Positions 1-5,910 of a stretch of DNA of 6,193 nucleotides are shown here, one piece after another. The DNA is from JBEIVB01 sp040374085 (GTDB taxonomy: Bacteria > Bacteroidota > Bacteroidia > UBA4408), in NCBI GenBank assembly GCA_040374085.1, contig JBEIVB010000125.1, positions 1 to 6,193 on the forward strand, written 5' to 3'. A program made the position numbers and the translations under genes. Within the stretch, counting starts at the first letter, position 1. Each line of letters starts with the position of its first letter. The notes under the pieces were generated by a model that was not told the DNA's origin, searched no databases, and saw only the letters and a list, made by a program, of their open reading frames with translations.

Positions 1-624
1 CAGCCCGGCATCTTCAGCCTTTAGGTCAAGGGCCTGCAGCTCGTCGAACTGAAACTGTATGAAATCCCGCTCCCGGGCCAGGCGCGCGAGCTCGTCTTGC
101 TGAGCGGCCAAGGAACGCTGCAGGGCGGCCCAGGCCTGGTGCTGCTTGCGGTAGGCTTCGAGGGCACCCCCATGGCCGGCCACGGCATCCAGCACCTCCA
201 TCTGAAAGCCGGGGCGGTTCAGCAATAAGGTCTGATGCTGGCTGTGCACATCCACCAGGTGGGCACCCAGGGTTTTTAACCCGGTGAGGTTGGTGGGGGT
301 GTCGTTGATGAAGGCGCGGGAGGTGCCGCTGGGACTCACCTCACGGCGCACCACGCTCACCGGAGCAGCATCTACGCCGGCTTCGGCAAAAAACGCATCG
401 AACCATTCGCCCGCGGTGTCGAACTCGGCCTCTACCACGCACTTGCGGGTGGGATCCTGCAGCACGCGGCTGTCGGCACGGGCGCCGGTAAGCAAGCCCA
501 AGGCATCGAGTATGATGGATTTGCCCGCACCCGTTTCGCCCGTAATGATGCTGAGGCCCACCCCCGGCTCAAGAGAAACGGATTGCAGGAGGGCGTAATT
601 CTGTATGGTGAGTTTGCGCAACAT
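1..624 (-). CDS. recN: DNA repair ATPase RecN, N-terminal part (gene runs off the window)
   Basis: RecN is an SMC-like ATPase that acts on DNA double-strand breaks in the cytoplasm. The 208 codons visible are the N-terminal ATPase half-domain and the start of the coiled coil; the full protein is usually about 550 residues, so well over half lies beyond base 1. The N-terminus (MLRKLTIQNYALL) is the usual start of this family. A Walker A motif GETGAGKS lies at residues 29-36, followed by SGTSRAFIND (about 99-108) and VDVHSQHQTLL (about 124-134), both RecN-like conserved blocks. From about residue 150 the sequence becomes rich in Ala, Gln, Glu, Leu and Arg, as expected for the first coiled-coil arm. 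The ATG at 624 is chosen because it begins the family N-terminus. It lies 39 nt after the porD stop, the second-largest gap in the window, and has no clear Shine-Dalgarno. The reading frame is intact to the edge. Identification is firm. Confidence 0.95.
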   Translation of the reverse strand, partial: MLRKLTIQNYALLQSVSLEPGVGLSIITGETGAGKSIILDALGLLTGARADSRVLQDPTRKCVVEAEFDTAGEWFDAFFAEAGVDAAPVSVVRREVSPSGTSRAFINDTPTNLTGLKTLGAHLVDVHSQHQTLLLNRPGFQMEVLDAVAGHGGALEAYRKQHQAWAALQRSLAAQQDELARLARERDFIQFQFDELQALDLKAEDAGL

Positions 625-672
625 GGGCTGGGAACGAGGTGCAAAGAAACAACCCCAAACGCCTTATTGCAA
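625..672 (-). promoter_or_regulatory. Possible weak Bacteroidota-type promoter before recN
   Basis: On the minus strand the porD-recN gap contains TTTCTTTG (649-642), which matches five of the six fixed positions of the Bacteroidota -7 consensus TAnnTTTG. A TTG (672-670, in the last codons of porD) lies 20 nt upstream, within the usual spacing for the -33 element. Transcription would start roughly ten bases before the recN ATG. The match is imperfect and such short motifs arise by chance, so this is tentative. recN may simply be read through from porD. Confidence 0.25.
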
Positions 673-1563
673 CCGCTGATATTTTACGGCGTTGCCCGGG
701 TCCAGGAGGTTCACCAAGGCAATGATTTTGTTTTTTTGCTCAGAAGGCGACGGGGTAAAGAGATTCACCACCTCGTCTGCTTTTGCCCAAAAGAACTGCT
801 GCATCATAAACGAGCCCGGCACCAGGTTGTGCACGGCTTTTAATCCTTCCAAGGCATCGAATATGGCTTGCCTGCCCCCTTCTACGTCGGTGGCCATCAG
901 ATCCAACCCCTTGCGGTGGTAGGTGTACATGGATTTACGCAGGGCTTTGAAGTTGCCGTTGGTGTAGCCCTCGGCTATCCAATAGCGGTTTTTGTTGCTT
1001 TCAAAGGCTTTCCATCCTTTGTCGGACGCGCCCTGGGCGTTGTTTACGATGTTCTGCGCTTTCTGAAAAAACGGGGTGCCCCCTTCCATGGCAAAGGAAT
1101 CATAATCTACTCCTAATATAACGTATGCATAAAATCCCATCACCGCGGTGAGGTTGTTGGCAAAGGTGTTTTCGTTGAATTCCAGGGGCTGAAACTCCAC
1201 GTATTTGAAGTTCACATCGGGGTCGTTGAGATTTACGATGAGGCTGTTGTAGTTGGTTTTATAAGTAGGCCTGCGGGCTTGTATGACGAGGCCCGATTGG
1301 AACTCATCTACGGATGGCCTGCCGGTTAGGGTAACGGTAATGGAGCATTCTATGCGCTCTTCCGGGCGGAAGTTGTCGTTGGTCCACCGGGTGTTGTTCA
1401 TGAACTCGGTGAGGGCGTTCTTGAGGGTTTCGAAGATGCGGCGGTCGGTGCCCATTACCTGCTGGCTGTTGATGGTAACGGTGCAGTTCAGCTCCTGGGC
1501 AAGGGCCGGAGCGGTGCAGGCAAAGATGAACAGGGCCAGCAGGCTAAAACGGAAGTTCGGCAT
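664..1563 (-). CDS. porD: PorD, DUF4835 family protein linked to type IX secretion
   Basis: A 299-residue exported protein of the DUF4835 family, usually annotated as type IX secretion protein PorD. Its biochemical role is not well established. Residues 1-22 form a Sec signal peptide: basic at R5, a hydrophobic core LLALFIFAC, and an ALA|QE cleavage site after A22. There is no cysteine at the cleavage point, so it is probably a soluble or outer-membrane-associated periplasmic protein rather than a lipoprotein. The mature start QELNCTVTINSQQV, the RIFETLKNAL block and the C-terminal DPGNAVKYQRLQ are typical of the family, and the length is normal. The start overlaps the end of coaBC by 20 nt. 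No later ATG would keep the signal peptide, so the overlap is probably real and suggests translational coupling. Family assignment is by recognition of the sequence and of the recN-porD-coaBC neighbourhood. Confidence 0.85.
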   Translation of the reverse strand: MPNFRFSLLALFIFACTAPALAQELNCTVTINSQQVMGTDRRIFETLKNALTEFMNNTRWTNDNFRPEERIECSITVTLTGRPSVDEFQSGLVIQARRPTYKTNYNSLIVNLNDPDVNFKYVEFQPLEFNENTFANNLTAVMGFYAYVILGVDYDSFAMEGGTPFFQKAQNIVNNAQGASDKGWKAFESNKNRYWIAEGYTNGNFKALRKSMYTYHRKGLDLMATDVEGGRQAIFDALEGLKAVHNLVPGSFMMQQFFWAKADEVVNLFTPSPSEQKNKIIALVNLLDPGNAVKYQRLQ

Positions 1564-2758
1564 GCAGAAATTCGAGAAGGTGTTGGGCCACTTGGGCTTT
1601 GCTGAGCAACGGAAAATGCCGCCAGTTGTTGTGTTTCCACACCACCGAAACGCGGTTGGTGAGGGTGCCTATGCCGGCTCCGGGTTCGCCCTGGCGGTTG
1701 AGCACCACGGCATCGCAGTGCTTGCGGGCCAGCTTGGCCTCGGCATGGGCTTGGGCCCGGGCAGCATCGGTCTCGAGGGCAAAGCCCACCACCACTTGTC
1801 CGGGCTGCTTGTGCGCACCGCACCAGGCTAAGATGTCGGGGTTGGGCACGAGGCGGAGGTCGGAGCTGCCGCCCTCGGTTTTCTTAATTTTTTCGGGTTG
1901 CTGCACCTCGGGACGGTAGTCGGCTACGGCGGCAGCGCACACGATGAGGTGCGCGTTTTGCGCCAGGGGCATAACGGCTTCGTGCATCTGCACGGCGCTC
2001 ACCACCGAGAGCAGGTGCACGCCATGGCCCGGCGCCGGCAAATCTACCGGACCCGACACCAGCCACACTTCAGCCCCTTCGCGCGCAAACGCCTCGGCCA
2101 AGGCATAGCCCATGCGCCCGCTGCTGGCGTTGCCCAGGTAGCGCACCGGATCGAGGTACTCGTGGGTGGGACCGGCGGTAATGAGCACGCGCTTGCCCCT
2201 AAGGCTGCCCTCGGTGCGCAGAGCTGCAGCCAGCACGGCAAAAAGGGCCTCGGGCTCGGGCAAACGCCCCTCGCCAACCAAGCCGCTGGCCAAAGGGCCA
2301 TGCTCAGATGGGATGATGTGGGTGCCCCGTTGTTTTAAAAGTTCAAGGTTGTATTGCACCGAAGGATGGCGGTGCATGTCGTGATCCATAGCGGGCGCCA
2401 CCCACACGGGGCATCGGGCAGAAAGAAACACGGCTTGCAACAGGTTCTCGCAACGGCCCTGGGCAAAGGCAGAGAGGGTGTTGGCCGTGCAGGGCGCCAC
2501 CACCAAAGCATCGGCCCAAAGGCCTAAGGCCACGTGCTCGTGCCAAGCGCCGGTGTGGGCATCGTAGAGGTCGCTCAAAACCGGCCCACCGCTGAGAGCA
2601 GCAAAGCTGGCCGGACCAATAAAGGCTTTGGCAGAAGGCGTTAAGATGACCTTCACCTCTGCGCCTGCTGCGGTTAAAAGGCGCAAAAAAGCCAGGGATT
2701 TGTACGCAGCAATACCTGCCGTAACCCCCAGCAAGACCTTTTTACCGGCCAGTTCCAT
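1544..2758 (-). CDS. coaBC: Bifunctional CoaBC: phosphopantothenoylcysteine decarboxylase / phosphopantothenate-cysteine ligase
   Basis: CoaBC carries out two consecutive steps of coenzyme A synthesis in the cytoplasm: ligation of cysteine to 4'-phosphopantothenate (CTP-dependent CoaB half), then FMN-dependent decarboxylation to 4'-phosphopantetheine (CoaC half). The 404-residue length is normal. The N-terminal flavoprotein domain (about 1-180) shows KKVLLGVTAGIAAYK, the catalytic-type His at H75 (HVALGLWAD), and APAMDHDM at 121-128. Its flap at 154-165 reads GPLASGLVGEGR, with Ser at 158 where the E. coli enzyme has Cys158, and Asp at 125 where E. coli has Asn125. The CoaB domain (about 186-404) shows LITAGPTHEYLDPVRYLGN ending at N210, ASSGRMG, AAAVADYRP (275-283) and KIKK (290-293), the ligase signature residues. 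The start codon shares one base with the rpoZ stop (TAATG), and the 3' end overlaps porD. Identification is firm; the two substitutions are discussed as a finding. Confidence 0.96.
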   Translation of the reverse strand: MELAGKKVLLGVTAGIAAYKSLAFLRLLTAAGAEVKVILTPSAKAFIGPASFAALSGGPVLSDLYDAHTGAWHEHVALGLWADALVVAPCTANTLSAFAQGRCENLLQAVFLSARCPVWVAPAMDHDMHRHPSVQYNLELLKQRGTHIIPSEHGPLASGLVGEGRLPEPEALFAVLAAALRTEGSLRGKRVLITAGPTHEYLDPVRYLGNASSGRMGYALAEAFAREGAEVWLVSGPVDLPAPGHGVHLLSVVSAVQMHEAVMPLAQNAHLIVCAAAVADYRPEVQQPEKIKKTEGGSSDLRLVPNPDILAWCGAHKQPGQVVVGFALETDAARAQAHAEAKLARKHCDAVVLNRQGEPGAGIGTLTNRVSVVWKHNNWRHFPLLSKAQVAQHLLEFLHAELPF

Positions 2759-3099
2759 TAACCCTCCGACTCTTCGGTCTCGTCCTGCTTCGGATTGCGG
2801 AAGTAAATTTTCTCGTCCATAAACTCCTGCACCGCAATCAAAACAGGCTTGGGCATTTTCTCGTAGTGCTTGGAGATTTCGATTTGCTCGCGGTTCTCAA
2901 ACACCTCTTCCAGGTTATCCGACGCTGCGGTGAACTCGCTCAGCTTGGCACCCAGCTCTTCTTTGATTTCGGTAGAGATCTGGTTGGCGCGCTTGGCAAT
3001 GATGGCCAACGATTCGTAGAGGTTACCGGTGGGCGCATCAATCTCGTTGAGGTTGCGGGTTACGGTGGTGTTGTCGGCGGTGTTCTTTTTATAGCTCAT
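2758..3099 (-). CDS. rpoZ: DNA-directed RNA polymerase omega subunit (Bacteroidota type)
   Basis: A small acidic 113-residue protein that I read as the omega subunit, which helps fold and assemble beta-prime into RNA polymerase. The support is the block GNLYESLAIIAKRANQIS (about 25-42), corresponding to the omega core helix with its conserved A-[KR]-R-A-x-[QE]-[IL] pattern, plus a charged helical middle region and an acidic tail (KQDETEESEG). It is somewhat longer than the E. coli subunit (91 residues), which fits Bacteroidota forms. It sits 7 nt after bamD, and its stop codon overlaps the coaBC start by one base (TAATG), so the two are probably translated together. In many bacteria omega genes sit next to other housekeeping genes, so context adds modest support. 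None of its nine Ile codons is AUA, unlike flanking genes. Confidence 0.85.
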   Translation of the reverse strand: MSYKKNTADNTTVTRNLNEIDAPTGNLYESLAIIAKRANQISTEIKEELGAKLSEFTAASDNLEEVFENREQIEISKHYEKMPKPVLIAVQEFMDEKIYFRNPKQDETEESEG

Positions 3100-3106
3100 G
3101 GCGGGT

Positions 3107-3922
3107 TTAGGATTTGCTTGGGTTGGAAAGAAAATCGCGCGATTGGGAGTACATAGACTCGGCCTCGCGGAGGAATTTGCTTTGGGGAAAGGTGTCGATA
3201 AACTTAAGGTAATATTCCGTTACCTCTTTGAAACGCTCCACCTGCTTTTCGGGCACCGAGTTGCGGGCCAGGAGGAACTGCGATTTCACGATCATGAAGA
3301 AGGCTTCTTCGCGGCGATGCGAATCGGGAAATTCGCGCATCATGTTGCGGAAGGCCACCAGCGCGGCTTTGTAGTCGCCCATGTGAAAGTACAAGCGGGC
3401 CGATTCAAAGCTTTTGTTCTGGAGCTTAAGGCGGAGCTCATCAATGAGGGTGTTGCACTCGCTTACTTTGTCGCTGTTGGGATACATGGTAACAAAGAGC
3501 TGAAACTCGTTGATGGCGGCCTGGGTGTTGCTTTGATCGAGGCTGAAACGGGGAGAATCTAAAAAATAACAATAAGCATTTAAAAACATGGCCTCTTCTG
3601 CTTTGTCGCTTTTCGGAAAGGTCTTGTAGAAGTTCTTAAAGTGGTAGCTGGCCAAGAGGAAATCGCCCATTCCGTAGTGGCAATAGGCGTAGTAAAAGAA
3701 GCAGTCTTCGGAGCGGTTGGTGCCGCGAAAGATGGTGATGAGCTCTTCGTACAAAGGCAAGGCCCGCACGTAGTCTTTTTTATCGAGGTATTCTTTTGCC
3801 TTTTTGAATTTGAAATCGTAATCGCCGCTTTTCAACACCTTCTGGTAGGGGCTGCACCCGGGCAAGGTGGAGAGACCACCGGCCAAAAGGCATAGCAAGG
3901 CAAAACGCAGAATTTTAGGCAT
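3107..3922 (-). CDS. bamD: Outer-membrane assembly lipoprotein BamD (YfiO)
   Basis: BamD is a periplasm-facing lipoprotein of the BAM complex that inserts beta-barrel proteins into the outer membrane. From the ATG at 3922 the protein has 271 residues. Residues 1-22 form a lipoprotein signal (MPKILRFALLCLLAGG) ending in LPGC, with the lipidated Cys at 23. Pro at the -2 position is less usual than Ala or Ser. The rest is a series of helical TPR-like repeats at roughly 37-70, 71-104, 107-150, 173-203 and 206-255, with typical turns such as YPNSDK, FPDSHR and FPQSKF. The opening CSPYQKVLKSGDYDFKFKKA is characteristic of Bacteroidota BamD. An upstream ATG at 3997 in the same frame is rejected: it would bury the signal peptide behind 25 residues and overlap the permease gene. 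rpoZ follows after 7 nt. Identification is firm. Confidence 0.93.
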   Translation of the reverse strand: MPKILRFALLCLLAGGLSTLPGCSPYQKVLKSGDYDFKFKKAKEYLDKKDYVRALPLYEELITIFRGTNRSEDCFFYYAYCHYGMGDFLLASYHFKNFYKTFPKSDKAEEAMFLNAYCYFLDSPRFSLDQSNTQAAINEFQLFVTMYPNSDKVSECNTLIDELRLKLQNKSFESARLYFHMGDYKAALVAFRNMMREFPDSHRREEAFFMIVKSQFLLARNSVPEKQVERFKEVTEYYLKFIDTFPQSKFLREAESMYSQSRDFLSNPSKS

Positions 3923-3926
3923 CCCG

Positions 3927-3934
3927 CAAAAGTA
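3927..3934 (-). promoter_or_regulatory. Bacteroidota -7 promoter box immediately before bamD
   Basis: The minus strand reads TACTTTTG here, an exact match to the Bacteroidota sigma-70 -7 consensus TAnnTTTG, followed by CGGG and then the bamD ATG. Transcription from it would start at or within a few bases of the start codon, giving a leaderless or nearly leaderless mRNA. No clear TTG -33 element is visible at the expected distance, which falls in the last codons of the permease gene. It is therefore a plausible but unproven start for a bamD-rpoZ-coaBC-porD unit. Confidence 0.45.
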
Positions 3935-3943
3935 ATTACTTTT
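3928..3943. repeat. Perfect 16-bp palindrome in the permease-bamD gap
   Basis: AAAAGTAATTACTTTT is identical to its reverse complement over all 16 bases, and the symmetry breaks on both sides (C at 3927, T at 3944). It fills most of the 22-nt gap and contains most of the bamD -7 box. As a hairpin it would have six A/T-rich pairs around an AATT loop, too weak for an intrinsic terminator. It could be an operator for a dimeric regulator, or a chance product of A/T-rich promoter sequence. Confidence 0.5.
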
Positions 3944-3944
3944 T

Positions 3945-5909
3945 TTACACAGAGGCCTCGTTTCGGCCCTTTGCCAGGCGGCTGTGGCGGTGACCATAGG
4001 CCAGGTAAATAACGAGTCCCACGGCCAGCCAGGCGCCGAAGCCGGTCCAGTTGCTGATGCCCATTTCGCTCATCATGTAGAGGCAGCACACCATGCCCAG
4101 CAAGGGAATGAGGCTGAGGCGGCGGGTGTAGGCGCGTATGGCCATGACCAGGGTAACGAGCAGGAAGATCCACAGGGGCAGGCGGTGCTTCAGCACGGGC
4201 CAGCCGGTTTCAAAGGCTTGGAGCTTGCCCAGTTGGCCGCTAACGAGCCAGGTGCGGTAGCCAGCCGGGTGCTGTTTGCAAAAGGCCAGCAAGGGGTCGG
4301 GCAAGGCCATGATGTCGGCGGGCACGGCCTCGGTTTGGCTGAGCTGAAAGAGGATGCCGGCTTTCTCGGTGGCGCTGTAGGAGGCCAAGGCCTGCTCGGG
4401 CTCCACCAAGCGGCGGTTGCGCACAAAGTCGGAGGTGTGGTGCGGAAAGCCCCAAACGGCAATGAGCAAGCCCGCTGCTGCCAGGGCCGGAAACCAATAC
4501 CGGGAGTTGATGTAGGGGGTTTTGAATTTCCGCGGAGGCAGGTCGGTGCGGCCGTGGAGGTTGAGCACGCCGGCGCACACCAGCACAAAGGCAAAGAGGG
4601 TGCCTATGCTGCAGAGATCGGTAACGGCGGTGAGGTTCATGAACAAGGAGGGCACGGCCACCACGAAGCCGGTTACGGCGGTGGCCACCGATGGGGTTTT
4701 ATAACGTGGATGTATGCGCGAAAAACTCTTGGGCAAGAGGCCATCGCGGCTCATGCTCATCCAGATGCGGGGCTGGCCCAGTTGAAAGACGAGGAGCACG
4801 CTGGCCATGGCCACCACGGCACTCACGGCTATGATGCCCGAGAACCAGCGCATGTTCAAACGCTCAAACACAAAAGCCAGAGGATCGCCCACGCCCAGCT
4901 CGCGGTAGCTTACCATGCCGGTGAGCACCAGGGCTATGAGGATGTATAAAACGGTGCAGATGACGATGGCGTACATCATGCCCCGGGGCAGGTCGCGCTG
5001 AGGGTCTTTGCACTCTTCGGCGGTGGTGCTGATGGCGTCGAACCCAATATAGGCGAAGAACACGGCCGATATGCCTTTGAGCACGCCCTTAACGCCGTTG
5101 GGGGCAAAGGGACTCCAGTTGGTGGTGTCTACATAAAATATGCCTACGGCTATGATGAGGAGCACCACGCTGAGCTTCACCACCACCATGGCGTTGCTGG
5201 CGTTGCGGCTCTCTTTTATGCCGCGAAACACGAGGGCGGTAATGAAGGTGATGATGCACAGGGCCGGCAGATCGAACACGAGGTGGAAGCCGCCCAGCAC
5301 GGGGGCTTGGGTGTAGGCTAAGTAGGCCTCTTGCTGGCTGTGGGTGAGGGTTTTCAAGGCTGCCCCCTGATCGAGCAGGGCCGACACTTCCCGAAAGCCC
5401 CGAGAGGCGCTGAGGTAGTCCATGGTGAGCCACTCGGGTATGTGCAGGCCTTTTATGCCCAGGGCAGGTATGCGCACCATATCGAGCAGGCCGGTGAAGT
5501 AGTCGCTCCAGCTTATGGCCACGGCTATGTTGCCTATGGCGTATTCCATGATGAGGCTCCAGCCGATCATCCAGGCCACCACTTCGCCAAAGGCCACGTA
5601 GCTGTAGGTGTAGGCCGAGCCCGATACGGGCACCATGCTGGCAAACTCGGCGTAGGCAAAGGCACAAAAGCCGCAGGCAATGGCGGTGAAGAGGAAGAGG
5701 AAGATTACGGCCGGACCACCGTCGGCGCTGGCGTTGCCTATGGTGCTGAAGACCCCGGCGCCTATGATGGCGGCTATGCCAAAGGCGGTGAGGTCTTTCA
5801 CGCCCAGATGGCGCGAGAGGTTGTGCTGCTCGGCTTCGGTTTCGCCCCGCGCCACCTGCTCCAAGATCTGGTGCAGGCTTTTCTTCCGGAAGAGGCTCCG
5901 CAGGTTCAT
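3945..5909 (-). CDS. APC-superfamily amino-acid permease, cationic amino-acid transporter (CAT) type
   Basis: A 654-residue inner-membrane protein of the APC superfamily. The best fit is the CAT subgroup, whose members move basic or other amino acids; the substrate cannot be read from sequence. Family signs are IIGAGVF (48-54) in the first membrane helix, PVSGSAYTYSYVAFGE (94-109), AYIGFDAISTTAEE (286-299) followed by KDPQRDLPRG, and RIWMSMSRDGLLP (381-393). The C-terminus NWTGFGAWLAVGLVIYLAYG, followed by HRHS, is CAT-like. About 14 hydrophobic segments are visible (near 41-60, 66-90, 108-140, 208-230, 240-260, 278-298, 312-334, 355-377, 408-423, 430-450, 470-488, 576-592, 598-613, 619-637). 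Two long polar stretches (about 146-208 and 489-575) make it longer than the usual 450-500 residues. The ATG at 5909 lies 1 nt after the carboxylase stop (TAG-C-ATG). The in-frame ATG at 5951 is rejected because it overlaps that gene and adds a non-conserved leader. AUA encodes 18 of its 43 isoleucines. Confidence 0.9.
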   Translation of the reverse strand: MNLRSLFRKKSLHQILEQVARGETEAEQHNLSRHLGVKDLTAFGIAAIIGAGVFSTIGNASADGGPAVIFLFLFTAIACGFCAFAYAEFASMVPVSGSAYTYSYVAFGEVVAWMIGWSLIMEYAIGNIAVAISWSDYFTGLLDMVRIPALGIKGLHIPEWLTMDYLSASRGFREVSALLDQGAALKTLTHSQQEAYLAYTQAPVLGGFHLVFDLPALCIITFITALVFRGIKESRNASNAMVVVKLSVVLLIIAVGIFYVDTTNWSPFAPNGVKGVLKGISAVFFAYIGFDAISTTAEECKDPQRDLPRGMMYAIVICTVLYILIALVLTGMVSYRELGVGDPLAFVFERLNMRWFSGIIAVSAVVAMASVLLVFQLGQPRIWMSMSRDGLLPKSFSRIHPRYKTPSVATAVTGFVVAVPSLFMNLTAVTDLCSIGTLFAFVLVCAGVLNLHGRTDLPPRKFKTPYINSRYWFPALAAAGLLIAVWGFPHHTSDFVRNRRLVEPEQALASYSATEKAGILFQLSQTEAVPADIMALPDPLLAFCKQHPAGYRTWLVSGQLGKLQAFETGWPVLKHRLPLWIFLLVTLVMAIRAYTRRLSLIPLLGMVCCLYMMSEMGISNWTGFGAWLAVGLVIYLAYGHRHSRLAKGRNEASV

Positions 5910-5910
5910 G

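Noticed and set aside
1283..1831. A 182-codon open frame on the plus strand across the porD-coaBC junction
   Set aside because: It is antisense to two well-identified genes, shows no family resemblance and changes composition at the junction, as a shadow frame would.
3928..3950. Intrinsic terminator after the permease
   Set aside because: The only inverted repeat is A/T-rich with six weak pairs. The short A/T run next to it is promoter-like sequence and permease stop codon context, not a GC stem with a U tail.
3923..3997. Longer bamD start (ATG at 3997)
   Set aside because: It would overlap the permease gene by more than 50 nt and put 25 non-conserved residues in front of a clear lipoprotein signal peptide.
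3984..4949. A 321-codon open frame on the plus strand, rich in His, Gly, Ala and Gln
   Set aside because: It lies wholly opposite the permease, and its composition is what the complement of hydrophobic GC-rich codons gives. It has no recognisable domain or initiation context.
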